64,000 bases of DNA from Fusarium oxysporum f. sp. lycopersici 4287 (lineage: Eukaryota > Ascomycota > Sordariomycetes > Hypocreales > Nectriaceae). Shown piece after piece: positions 11,134-23,263 of the stretch. Under the pieces are notes generated by a model. The model was not told where the DNA came from. It made no database searches and was given only the letters and a program-made list of their open reading frames with translations. The stretch is taken from NCBI RefSeq assembly GCF_000149955.1, contig NC_030986.1, forward strand, positions 2,549,886 to 2,613,885, read 5' to 3'. Position 1 is the first letter of the stretch, and every line of letters begins with the position of its first letter. The position numbers and the translations under genes are program-made.

Positions 11134-14100
11134 CTTTGTCAGTGAGAGGTAGTGACGTTGCTGCAGGATGCTGGGTCGAGTCGTGTTAGCGAAGTGAAAG
11201 ATAGTATTGAGCGCACCTCGTGCTAGAGGTGCACGAAACGAAGAAATTTGGTTGCAACGTACCAGATCTGATGCAGTGAAGACTTATCAGTGGAGGAAAT
11301 GAAGAGGCGAGTTGTAAGCCGAAGTGACCTTTGGGGTGAATCAGAGCCACTCGCGGTGGAAATTGGTGTTTTGTGAGAACAAGGCAAAACAGTTCAGACT
11401 GGAATTGAAGCTGAATGGCGCTAGATGTTCGAGACTGAGTCGGGTGTGACTGTATCAAGCAGTGACGAAGGGAGAATCGCAGGAAGTAGAATGATTCATG
11501 GCCACAAGGGCAGATGTAATGAGTTAGAATCCCGACGCAGAGCTTCGTGCTCTTCGAGACGTTGGTTCGATGTGGATTGTTGATTGAAGAACAATTGTAT
11601 TCTAGTTGATGTGATTCCAGAGCGACAAGCACGGAATGGGGTTGGTTCTGTCGAGCTTGATGTTGTACTATCCTGTCCTCGTCCTTGTTACTCTGTACTG
11701 TAATGTGAATTGCGGCAGAGTAAAGCCCTTGGGCCCTTCGCAACAGTGAAATAGTGTGCTCCTGTTCTTGTAACAAGCGATCTAAATGTTGATATTGAGC
11801 TGTAAATGATGAAAAGGAAATAAGATGGTTTTGTGCGAGGTGTGAGAGGAAACAAATGCAATTCGGTATGGTGTGAGAAAGGTTGCACAGCAGGTGTAAC
11901 GGAGCGAGTGAAGAGAGGGAAGGAACCTGAGGCTGTGTTTGTGTTGCACGAGGCAAGAACCACCAAGGACGACCCGTAGCTCTCCTACCACGACTGCCGA
12001 TAATGCAAATAAGCAGTAAAAAATGAGATGAATAACCAAGGTCAGGTATGCTGTAATTTTAGCGATTTAAAACAACAGGAACGACCCTTTTTTCTACCAT
12101 TATCCGTCAAAGAAAACAGCTCTGGGCTTCAGGGAGACTTTAAGCATCACTCAGTAAGGAATGACCAGCTCCAACGGTACATAGGACGTTGGAGGGTAAA
12201 ACGTTTGTGGCTGCCGCGGGAGCAGGGATAGGGATACCAGCGCCCTTGTCAGCCCCACTTGGAGCAGTTGAGCACACCCATAGCTGACGCCGCTCCCCTG
12301 CACTCCCTCCAGATTCTCCCTAGGGCACGAACTCCCTTCGACTTCAGCACCCCCAGTACCCTTGCAAACTTGGGCTAGTCCTGTTCTGAACTCCTCAATA
12401 ACGCCTGGATGCATCCATTGAGACTTGCTTGTGGTTTCTTTTTCTTCAAAGAAGAGAAACGGGCACACGCGCAGCAGAGACATTTGCGAGAGACATGCTT
12501 GTCCGAGTGCCCGCAGGATAGCCACACTCTGCCCAGTTTCGAATACTCCGGAGATGTCCTTACGATGTTTTACTTACTCATGAGAAGAGAGGAAATTCAA
12601 GTTCGAGTATAGGCAAACAATGACGATACTCGAAGAGAATGTTGTTTCCTACCCCTGTCTCCTATATCTGACCCAAGGCTCTTTCTCATCCCTGCCCTTC
12701 TGCGACTCGATCGCCTTGACACGGCAATTGACTTGCTCGCCATCTAGGTACCTTTCCATACACGACGAATCATGCGCTCTGCCATTGATGTCACCACACA
12801 TCTAGAGTGCTGATCCATTAGAAGACCCAGGTTTATCGCGCTCTGATGATGTTAAGATATGTTACGGGAAAGCGATACCACTGCCGGTGCGAACTAACAA
12901 GGGCCATCACTTTAGTCGCTGCAAGGAGCGCGGCTCCTTGATCTCTCCCCGAGAGACCAGACCGCGGTTTGTTTTCCCCCACGATACGGTACAGTACCCT
13001 GGGCCAACGGTGGATGACTTGCTTTTTTTTTCCCGTCGAAGTGAACCTCCTAGCGTTGTTGTCGCTACTCACATGCAATTCTGACAAAAATCCGGCTAGC
13101 TAGGTAATATGCCAGCATTCCGGTTTCGCAGGCAAAATGTCTACTTCTAGTCATAGGCAAATCTCCACTAGCATATTTTGTCTCTCAGATGGAATTATTC
13201 GCAAATTTGCCTTGTTTGTTATTGATACAGAAGCAGCTGAAAAGACGGTTGCCTGTCAAGCTGAATCTTTGTATACCGTGGGAAGCTCCAAGACGCGAAG
13301 GTTATCAGCAAGAGCAGATCACTTCCGTCAAGGGTAAATTCAGTTCAGGCACGTGCTATGTTGAGTTGCTTCTTATCGTATTGAAGACCAAGAACTCTGT
13401 TGTCGAGGTGGAGTTTCCAATTTAGGCCCCTCGCTGGACCCTTTTGCATCCTGGACAATGCCGTCAGAAGTGCGGCGCTGCGAGCGAGGGACTTTCGTTA
13501 CTGAAAGTGGCTTCCCGAAAGGCCCTTGGCTTGGGGCAAATATCATGATTAAGGAACTATCGGAAATTCCTTGCATGGCCGGGTATATACCGTGACCCAT
13601 CATCACTCCGCAAGGAGTCGTGGTTTTCCAGTTACGCGTGGATATAAGAAATACGGCGCAAATTTTGCTCACGCTCTGCGATTAGGGTTGTCACTGAATT
13701 CTCGGGTGATGCCATCATAAACCTCATAGCACTCTTTTAAATTGATGATTCGAAACTCATTGTTGTCCTTTGGGTGAGTTGTAGCCTCATGTATGGGCTC
13801 ATTGCTTTGACTCCCAGTTACACGTAGCCATGAGTGCTACTCTTTCGTCTTCTGTCCTACGAGTTTGCCGAGGCCAAGACTTACGCACAGGCAGACGTAC
13901 GGTCCGTGTCTCAGACGAGCATCAGGATCTGGCGGAAAGCCAGGGTCAGAGCTAGGGTAGACGCTTCAGCATATCATGAGCTCCGCTTCCTAAACCTTTT
14001 TCTTCTTCTTAACAGTCCTAAGCAGACGAAATATCTAACTTACAGCGGTGTAATATATGCTCACTCATGAGAACAACTAGGTGAGCTTTCGACGAGCCAT

Positions 14101-17100
14101 TTGCGGACAAGCGGAGTTTCCCATCATTTGGTTCTCTATAAGGGCTCCTGGTTGCAACACAATGCTCAAGTTTGTTCGAAGCACAAGGCAGATATGAAGG
14201 TAAGACCAAACAGTTTCTGCATACAAAGAGTCAAATACCACATTCCTGGCAATCATCGCGGACCTTCCGTCACTTGTACACTCTAATGGAGTCAAGTTCA
14301 ACTTCAAAAACGATGGCGAGCCCTTGTCTCTTTGTTCACAGGGACCCTAGAAGGGTGGGGTCCATATTGCTTCTTTTGTCTCTCTCATCACTGCTCATTG
14401 GCCCTTTGTGGTGGCGGAGTGCATGGGACTTCCCCGCTTGTCATGGTTGTTAGGCCGTGCACCTTATCCTCGAGTAAGAACTGCTCGTTCCTAGCTTCTT
14501 GTATCCTTGTCAACAGTTGCTGCATCAGACAAAGAAGCTTTTTGCAGCTGTCGACGTAATGAATTGCGGCAGATATCCCGAGTTAAATGTGTGAAAATCA
14601 CTTGATACTAGCTTTCGTAAGCATAACCCCGGGTATGTGCAATATGAGGCTCACGGTTGCCTGACCAATCAGAGGCTATGTATCGTTATAGAAAGTCAGA
14701 AGCTCACCATGACTCTCTGGCACGGGAACGACGATTACACAAATGTCCTAGCAGGCTCTCGACCTTTTGTAAGAGAACCCCGTATATTCTTTTTACGTCT
14801 GTTATGACAGATCTCCCATCAGATCTCACTTCCTCTGCCTTGGTTGGTGTCTCTGCTAGGCTTTTTCAGGACTCGTCTCCGTCAATCAAAAGACCTCAAT
14901 GACCGGGCCCGAGTCGTGCTTACCCCGCCAATGACATCCGGTCTTGTTGGCAAGACTACCCCTTGCTTTTTGGGTCATACAAGTCTGAATCGCTCACGAA
15001 TGCAAGCGACAAGTAACAAGCCTGCTTCTTAAGAAAGATGCATAGTGTCTCACTCAAACTTTTTAGGTTTCACAGAAGTCAGTGGCAAAGTGGCTAGCTG
15101 GCTCGGCCACGAGAGGCAAAAAAAGGAGTTTTGTGCACAGCATCCAACTTATTCACGCTCCCTTCATAATCCCTTGTGCTAGCCCTTACCTCAGATAATG
15201 TGTCTGGTTGAACTTAAATTTCATGATAGTCGGTTTTCGTATGTTCTGTTGTTCCCTTGCTGGTACTGGATTTCTGTCCTACTCAACCTATTCGTCAGCT
15301 GTGTTCGTCTTGTCAGACCTCTTGAAGCCTTGCCACTGTCTGTTGTAAGACTTAGAAGCGACAGGTTCAGGCGCACGATGGGCAAACAAGATTCTGAACG
15401 TACTGGGCCGAAACCCCTTCAATGTGTTGTTTAATAGGGAGAGGCCTGATCAGGTAATGCTTTCCTTCCTACGTTCTTCATGCAATTGACCAGACTAAAA
15501 CAAAACATCGACAGCATGCACAAACTATACCTCATGACTGACTATTCACGATATTGGCGCTTTTTGGTCTTCATATTACGGAACAGCTGGAGCAGCAATC
15601 TGAAAATCCAAGACATTCCACAAGTGCATAGATGAGAACTCATTGGGTAGTGACACTTGACTTGGCTGAATATCTCACTTCATATTGTTATGTATCAGGT
15701 CTGTGGTCACTTTGATGGAACCACTTCATCAGCGACCCAGGGCAACTGCGGGAGTGTCACTTAACTACGAACCATCTTTGTGTGACATGCGCTTGTGTGG
15801 CTTCACTTTGTCAGTTCCCAAAGTATTCCTTGGATTAGTGCTAGCTATCCAATTAACTAGTCAAAGCATGCCTGTCCAAAGCAGAGCCGTGTACTGAATC
15901 TTATAATGGACAGTTTTTGGCAGAGCAGTGACAGGCCCGACAGAAGGGAAATGCCAGATTGATGGGAGCCCAGGATCCGATCGATACAGCAATGCAACCC
16001 ACTTCCGGCAGCTGCATCTACACATGTGCCTATGCGGCGTTATATCAGACAGGTAATCTTACAGTCCCAGATTGTAGGGGCGAGATGCAGATTTAGGAGG
16101 TTGGCTCGAAAACATGCAAGAGAAAGTCCTTTAGAGCAAGACAAAATCCAGACTTCTCCAGTTTTGCTCTGATACGCGGCTCACCCGAGTCTCAGCAAAT
16201 CCCTCTTATCCTCCTGTATATGCGCGGAAGAAAATCCTTCATCTTATCCCTTGCCTCATGCATGCTTCCAGAAAGGTGAAGGGCAGGAAGAAATAGCGAC
16301 TGAGCTCCATCTTTCTCCCTCACGTCAAGCCCCGATAATCTCCACTCCACAGGCCCCCATAATAGTACCAATCCGTTCCACCGTTAACCACGCGGATCTG
16401 GTCCGGCCACGCGAGACGGGAGTGGCAACGGCACGAAAAACTCAACAAAAGCACAGAAAAACATGCACGTACGCTACTGTAAGAGCCTCGTCTCTCGACC
16501 AACAGTTTCTTGAGAGTATGCAATGCCTCGCATATGCATACATGATGCATCCTTGTTGTCTCTCATTGTTGTCGCAAGAACGATGACGGCCTAGACACTC
16601 TAATATTGCAGTATCCTCGCTGCCGCAGGAACCCGGAGCGCCACAGCTTGAGACATTGCAAGATTTGTTGTTGACTGTCAAGTTTGACGTCGGCACCGCT
16701 GGCTTGGCTCTGCAAGAACTGCATTTACTTTTGTTCCTTGTTTTGCTGCTCTTGCGCGCTGATACTTTTTCTGGTCCTTCTACTGGGTGGGACTAGGAAC
16801 TTCAGCATTGGTCCCATCAACTCCATTGTGGACGGGACGGTCTTGTCTCACTGTTCTTGATTCGGACGAAGCATTTCACTCACTGAGTAATTGCACTACG
16901 GATCATTATGAGAGCCACAAGATTACCCTTTCCAATGGAGGTTCGTATCTATGGTGTCGGGAGCATAGTGCATGTTTGGAACTATGAGGAGTATCACCAG
17001 TTTCTCTTCAGGTTGACCAAACTTTCAGAAATCGCCTGTATAATTCCCACAAGCCATTGAACATCAATCCAGGGTTACTCAATAAGACAGGGCAACTTTA

Positions 17101-18036
17101 CTTTGTATGTTTACTACACACTAGCTATTGGTATTTTACTTCCTGTTGAATTTCATTTTTAATGTTGTATGACATATGTGGTGGTGTAAACAGTGTTCAA
17201 TAATTGTGTCCGCAGATGAAACTGGGAAAAATAAAACGAAGATTAGCATTTTACATTTTACATTTCGGCCGTATTTAGTGGAAGCCTTCCATGGGATGAT
17301 CGAGATACTATAGATGTTACAGTAGTTACATTAAGTATCAACGTAAGTATGTGAATCTTGGCCGTTAGCTCTCATATAGGGTAGGGTAATGGCATCTATT
17401 GGGTAATATACAAGAGTTTGTGTACTTGAATTTTCAAGTTAAATACACTAAAATAATTCAGATACTCCAGAAAATAGCCTACCTTTTCATGGATATCTGG
17501 CAGTAACCTGTTTAATCCCCCAAGATACTATCTATAAACCCTCACCGCCTCTTTTTCTTGTGCTATACATGAACAGATCATACATGTAGATATAGGGCTC
17601 AGCTCAGCCTATTGCGTCTTTGTATTAGTTATGAGATAGTAAACTAAGAGAAACCTGGGGTATGATTTGAGGGCTTGGTGTAGGTCCTTATTCTCTGACG
17701 AGTCGGTGATTCAGAGGGCTTTCGGACGACTTCCCATCCATATCCATTATCAAGGGCATACCATCTCAGACTTCTTCTTTTATTCTTTTAATCCTTCTTC
17801 ATCTCCTCCGTTATTCAAGCATACCACTCGACGACGAAATTCCTTGTTTCCACTAGATCATACCAGCTATTATTAGGCCTGATTATCTACCGACCCCATC
17901 ATCTGTTTTCGTTGTTCATGTATACCTTCGAGGACGAAATTCCTACCTCCGCTGGCTCATCCCATCTATCAAACATATGATCCCCCGACTATACCCTTTA
18001 CTTTATTTTTGCCAGGGTAACCTTCACTACTTGGAC
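11134..18036. other. long gene-poor region
   Basis: About 6.9 kb without a supportable gene. The minus frame at 11186-11956 (256 codons) is low complexity (Ser/His/Leu-rich, no domain), ends close to the gap and is probably the upstream region of the 429-aa gene. Between 12.0 and 17.6 kb only short, mutually overlapping frames occur. The stretch 17100-17500 is strongly AT-rich. No tRNA or transposase was recognised. Confidence 0.4.
17821..17969. repeat. two diverged direct repeats of about 49 bp
   Basis: 17821-17869 and 17921-17969 share the frame ATACC..TCGA.GACGAAATTC followed by similar pyrimidine-rich sequence ending in a CAGCTAT- or CATCTAT-like motif. They lie just upstream of the decayed A-family copy. 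Confidence 0.5.
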
Positions 18037-19401
18037 ATGGCTGAGCAACAAGAACAGGATTGAGCGTTCAGCTGCTCTGGGCTGACCTACAACACAAGCA
18101 AGCCCAGATGACCAAAGTCACTGATCACCTAAGTCCAGCAGGAGAACAGGACCTCCAAGGGATCCATTTTTCCCTTTAATACCCTGGATACTGAGGTATC
18201 TCAGGATGCATCCGGTGACACGAATGTTAACATTGATATGAGAACCACTAACATGTAAGGGTCACCCGTCACTGACACGAGTGCCATCTGCTAATCCTCA
18301 TTAACAACAAGACGTCGCTCTCATCATCGGCAAATGTTTCGAGAGTACAACGCTGAGGTCCTCGATGGATACTATTTGAAAAACACTTCACGTGCAACAT
18401 TGTTCAAACTTTCAACGACGGAATCCGCGCAGACATTAAAACCAGAGACTCTGCATTTACTGTAAAGTTGATCAAAGACGAAAGTAAGAATATCAAATAC
18501 TTCACCGTCAAGAACAAAAAGAACAGCCTCTGCGACTTGAAACATCTCTCTTCTATAAGGTACCATTTTAAGAAGTGTACGGTTTACTCGGAATTCATGG
18601 TCAGCGAACGATGTTGTGTCCGGGAGATTCAATAGATCAATCTCGCGATACTGTTACGAGCTACCAAAGGGTATCGTTGAAGATTTGGAGAAACAAGGCT
18701 CTCCTGGATCTTCGGAGCTGTCTGAGAGTGACCCTTCAACTGTCATCAAAATATTAGCGCCAGAAAGTGAAGCAAATACTTCGACGGAAACCGAGTCTAT
18801 GACAGCAATTGCCTTCGATGGCGAGTTTGGACTTCCCTAGAACCTTGCTGTGGCCTTGGGGGCAGAAGAAGCTGCGCTGAGCCCGTCGAACTTGGAAGGT
18901 CACGCTGAAGCAGTGGGAGAAGAAAGCATCAGAAAGATTCAACAGCTCGGAGAAGGCGGTACGACTATGACGGCCTTGGCTGACTTCGTCCATTTATTGT
19001 CCTTCGTTAATAGCCGAAAGTAGATCTTGGGGTCCGAGATGTTGACCCATCAGCTGTCGTTGACGAATTCCTCCGTTCACTCATCTTACTGTTCTGTGAT
19101 AAAACGTCAACCTCGACCTCAACGGCGATCTGCCGCTCGCAGATGCCATTGTCCACGCGTACCGAATTGCAGAAGCGATCGCACGTGGCCTTTTCCGGGA
19201 AGCGTTGGTCAGTAACAACACAAAGGGCCAACATCCCGCGTGGTCGTCATGGAGCAGTCTTTGGCACCTGGAAACGAGGGCTGCATGTTTGGCCGCCTCA
19301 GAACACCCGAGCAGGTTAAGGAGGAACCTCGAATTTAATGACAATGGAATGCCATCAAGACAGCACAGGCTTATTCAACAGGCTGAACAGAATGAGACAT
19401 A
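18037..19401 (+). pseudogene. decayed copy of unknown gene family A (copy A1)
   Basis: No intact frame, but the order of similarities to gene A (42278-43901) is preserved. AFSCSGLTYNTSKPR here matches AFSDSGLAYNTGKPG there, and FNTLDTEVSQDA matches FAALDTGVTKAD. FTVKNKKNSLCDLKHLSSIR matches FTIVNRQDGLCSLRPLASVK. KKCTVYSEFMV matches KKCYWYSEFFV, LILLFCDK matches LIFQFCEM, and LADAIVHAYRIAE matches LPSAILDAYEMIE. Lesions include a TAG at 18059-18061, a TAG at 18838-18840, a TAG at 19021-19023 and frame changes near 18400, 18640 and 19120. The ATG at 18037 aligns with the gene A start. It is clearly a dead paralogue; the function of the family is unknown. Confidence 0.75.
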
Positions 19402-19917
19402 AGATAGGTAGATTAGAGAAGTCTTATAGACCTGACAGGGGGTTTGACGATTGGCAGATTTAAGCCGGCAGTTCTGTCTAGATTTTCTTCCTAGGACAAT
19501 GGAAGGCGTAGCTATTGGAGAATGAAACGCTTTTAGGGTTTATATATATACCCAGACGGAACTACACGATCATAACAGCAGGTTATGATGGCCATTGAAA
19601 GCATTACGGCTTAACCTCGTAGCATTTTTTCTGTCACGATCTCTAAAGTCACTCAAGGGCGATGTAGTTATCGGTAGGTTTGACTAAGGTCCCAAAGTAG
19701 GTAAGGTAGGTCTGCATAGGTACCTTAATACAGGGTCGGTGGCTTTGGAAGCCGCTACTTATCCGCCATTGGCCGAATGACGCCAGCCCCGGTATAGTAA
19801 TGACCCCTCCAACTCGCTTTCTATTGGAGCCCTGGGGCTCAGCGTTTCGGTTCCTGGCTGATTGTCTCTACCACACCGTCATACCTCGTCAACCTTAACC
19901 ATCACAAGCCATCCATC

Positions 19918-21098
19918 ATGTCGCAGAACTCAGTCGTCACTATAGACTCGAAGCGTCACTTCGACTCGGTCCTCAAGTCGTCACGCATAGTCATCGCTGA
20001 CTGTAAGTATATCCTATCAAATTTACGATCCTTGCGGTAGTTCTAGAGATACCCCGCCATCCCAGTCAACTTATCCTGCGATGCGACCTATCATTCCCTT
20101 CTCACAAATGATGATGATAAAAGCTAACGAATGATTCTTTCAAGTTTACGCCGATTGGTCTGACTCTTCCAACCAGATCGCTCCTATCTACGAAAGATTC
20201 GCCAAAGACGTAGCGCAGCCGAATCTCATCACGTTGGGTCAAGGTTAACAGCGACAACCAACCAGAGCTCTCGCAAGAATACAAAATTACAGACCTGCCA
20301 ACCTTCATCGTTTTTGCAGATGGAAAGCAGGTCGACCAGGTCCAGGGGGCCGATCCTCAGAAACTTAGGGATACGCTCATGAAAATACCTGCCTTGGCTG
20401 CTTCGCTCAATGAGAAGACCGCCAGAGAAAACGCTGGCTCGGCCAGCGGTGGTCCCAGCTGGAAGGGTATGGAAGCTCCACGAGGCTACAACGACATCAC
20501 CGACCAAATAGAACTCCGTGATCTGGAGGTTCTCAACGCGGATGAGAACGCCGGGACTGTTCGAGTTCTCTTCGATGGTTCCAAGCCAAGCGGTCTCGGT
20601 AACAGCAAGGGAACCTCCAAGGACTACGTGCAGAGCGGTGCAGATGACCAGCTGCTTTTGTACATCCCTTTCCAGTCCATTGTCAAACTCCACACTCTCC
20701 AGGTCAGTTTATTGGCCCTTCACGTTGCACCAAGTCCGACACTGACTGACTGCGTATAACAGCTCACTTCCCTCCCTCCCAAGGACGACGAAGACGTGAT
20801 GAGGCCCGGCAACATTCACCTGTATATCAACCGCACTCATAACCTCGACTTCAACGAAGCCGACGATACCGAACCAACACAGGCTATCGAGATTTCTCCC
20901 GAGGATTGGAACGAGGAGGGAACAGTGAGCCTGAGCTTGCGATATGTGAAATTCCAGAAGACATCGAGTCTTGTGATCTACGTTCAGCAGGGTGAGGGTG
21001 ATGGAGAGACTGTTCGTCTCGACAGAGTGAGACTCATTGGAGAAGCTGGAGCCAAGCGAGAGATGGGCAAGCTTCAGAAGGTGGGAGAGGACGAGTAA
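19918..21098 (+). CDS. Thioredoxin-like plus PITH domain protein (TXNL1/Txl1 type), with an apparent one-base frameshift
   Basis: Exons 19918..20002, 20145..20702 and 20763..21098. The corrected length would be 325 aa: thioredoxin fold at residues 1 to about 108, PITH domain at about 125-315. In the family this architecture is TXNL1/Txl1, a proteasome-associated thioredoxin. Frame and family continuity require removal of one T at 20234-20235; read as given, translation stops at TAA 20246-20248, in the middle of the thioredoxin fold. The usual WCGPC active site is replaced by ADWSDSSNQIAP, so there is no CxxC redox pair. The stretch EYKITDLPTFIVFADGK and the PITH motifs are well kept, which favours a sequencing error or a very recent lesion. 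A 42-bp intron would also mend the frame but would be unusually short. Confidence 0.85.
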
Positions 21099-22353
21099 GG
21101 TTTCTCTAGTAGGAGTCCTGTGGTTCGCAATGGAATATCGGCGCATTTTCTTTGTGCCTTAGCATGCATTAAAACATAGCCTCGACAGGGAACAGGTAAT
21201 AGGAGTTTAGGAGCAAAAGGCGATCAAATAAGACCGCCCAGTCAGATAGACACAGTTTTAACTCCCCCATTGTACAGTTCTGCAATTGTTGATTCTGTTC
21301 TCTCCAACTTCCATGATCGAACGGGATACTGACGTAAGTCTTACACATACATGTCACGGGATAGAAATTTTGATATGTCCTGCCTCCCAACCACGACTAA
21401 GATGTGTGAAAACACCAAAACCAGACGATGGTAGGGCGGGCCTGCAATTATGATTGATCTGGGGCATAACTGACGCTGCGATTACATCCACGGAAACAAG
21501 GATTCGAGCAACACGGGTATAAAAATTTCATGTTATGCCAGCCGCACGAAGAAGAAAAGAAGAAAAGAAAAGCTCTGCTTCGACGACGCGTTCGAGATTT
21601 TAAGCCGCTGAATCTGAGCATGGTCCGTGCGTATCTTACTCGGTTAAAAATCGTTCCGATCTCCGGGCGGATCAGCTGTAGGGTAACAGAACGCAAAGGG
21701 TGAAGTGTACAGGGTGATCATGATGTGTGCCATATCGATATATTGACGTGTGATCATGATACCTTCTCTTGATTCTGTATGACCCGGGTGGTATGTACAT
21801 AACTTCTTTGAATGGCGCGCACATGCTCGCTAGACAGTGTCGAGCTCTTTGTTGTCGGGCTTGATGATATCAACCACTGTGGCCATGATGAAGACATACC
21901 GGCTGCCAAGTCCACATCATGTCATGATGAGAATTCGATGGGCATCATACCGATGATCGGAAATTCGTGGGAATAAACATCATAAGATTCGTCGCCATGA
22001 TTACTTCCTGTATTGTCCGTCATCATCAACTGATTCGCGTGCGGACACGGGATGGAACCCCGCGATTCGTGCAAAAACGACCCTTTAAGCTTCATGATCT
22101 GCCACTGTGGTTTACGTTATGCCACACATCAACCGGGCCGGAAGATTCGAGCCACATGAAGCTTATAGAAAAGCGCCGCTATAGATTATGGGGTGATTAA
22201 AGTGCGGCACCAGCTGCAACTCTACTCTAGCATTATGAGAACGCTCGTCACTCGCACGCCTACAACGCACAAGCAACTCAATTTCTTGAAGCCTGCGGGG
22301 TTCAAAACGAGAAAACTGTCTGTACTGTCCTACAGTGGAGAATATAATCCGCC
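21099..22353. other. intergenic
   Basis: 3' flank of the TXNL1-type gene and upstream region of the 2EXR gene. TGATCATGAT occurs twice near 21715-21760. No further gene was seen. Confidence 0.5.
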
Positions 22354-23263
22354 ATGGGCTTTGTTGCTTTCAACAACTTACCAGCCGAGATTCGGTCTAT
22401 GGTCTGGGCATACGCCCTACCAGAGCCTCGAGTATACGAGATTCTTGACACGCCATTTTCAACGCTCAAGACCCCGGCCTCTACAGGGCTCATGTTCTCC
22501 AGCAGCTCGCATGATGCGCCCCCTGTACTGGCAGCCGTATGCAGAGAGTCCCGTGCCTTCGTGCTTCGTCGCTACCGGCCACTAACACTCTCCGACACAA
22601 TCAAGTACATCGACCCAAGCCGAGATATAATTCTGCTTCAGCCTTACCTCTTGATCAAAAGGCTATTGAGGACTCTTCATTTCTCTCGCAGAGGTGGACT
22701 TCATGAAGAGAGACCTGCGCCAAGTGGCATTTGGGACATCCTATGGATTCAGCACTGGTATCTACCACCCCATACTAAGCGGCAAAGTATCCAAAAACAA
22801 TATGAAAACGCTTGTGAAAAAGCTCGCAAGGTTCTCCAAATTAGGGAAAGTTTTATTTGTTGTTCATGAGGAATTCAAGTGTGTCATCTCAAATCCCCAC
22901 AGAGCGGAGTCACAACTTGAGCTGCAGCTTTTATCCAGCAGCTTTGTGAAGTCCCAAGAAGATGACCAGTCACGGACTGCTTGGCATTTTCGTCGGAACG
23001 AGATACTATATTATCCTCTTCACTTTGAAGAAGAGGTGGAAGAGGACGAGCCTGACATAGAAAAGTCTGTGTTAGATGGTGAGGATGACGACGTGGAGCT
23101 GAACCGCAAGCCGACGAACGATGATTGGAGACGATTCAAAAGACGATTCCTGAAAGCTGTACATTCAATACTGATGAGAGAGCTACTAGAAAAGCCAAGA
23201 CGAGAGCACCTTCCTTTCCTGATCGAAGGCGCAAGTCTCCTATGGAGATATGAAGCATCATAA
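22354..23263 (+). CDS. 2EXR-domain protein with an apparent frameshift
   Basis: Starts in a strong context (CCGCCATGGGC). The first about 110 residues are a 2EXR domain: FNNLPAEIRSMVWAYALPEP, then PPVLAAVCRESRAFVLRRY and YIDPSRDIILL. This family is abundant in filamentous fungi and its biochemical role is unknown. The frame then jumps by one base between about 22670 and 22700. Dropping one T from the TTT at 22680-22682 would join it to the downstream frame EVDFMKRDLRQVAFGTSYGF, which continues to the TAA at 23261-23263. The corrected product would be about 302 aa, with an acidic stretch near residue 230. A sequencing indel and a true null allele are both possible. No splice pair explains the jump without removing conserved domain sequence. 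Confidence 0.65.

Noticed and set aside
10697..11152. plus frames crossing the N run
   Set aside because: They are open only because undetermined bases contain no stops.
11186..11956. 256-codon minus frame beside the assembly gap
   Set aside because: Low-complexity Ser/His/Leu-rich composition, no domain, no splice partner; more likely leader or promoter of the 429-aa gene.
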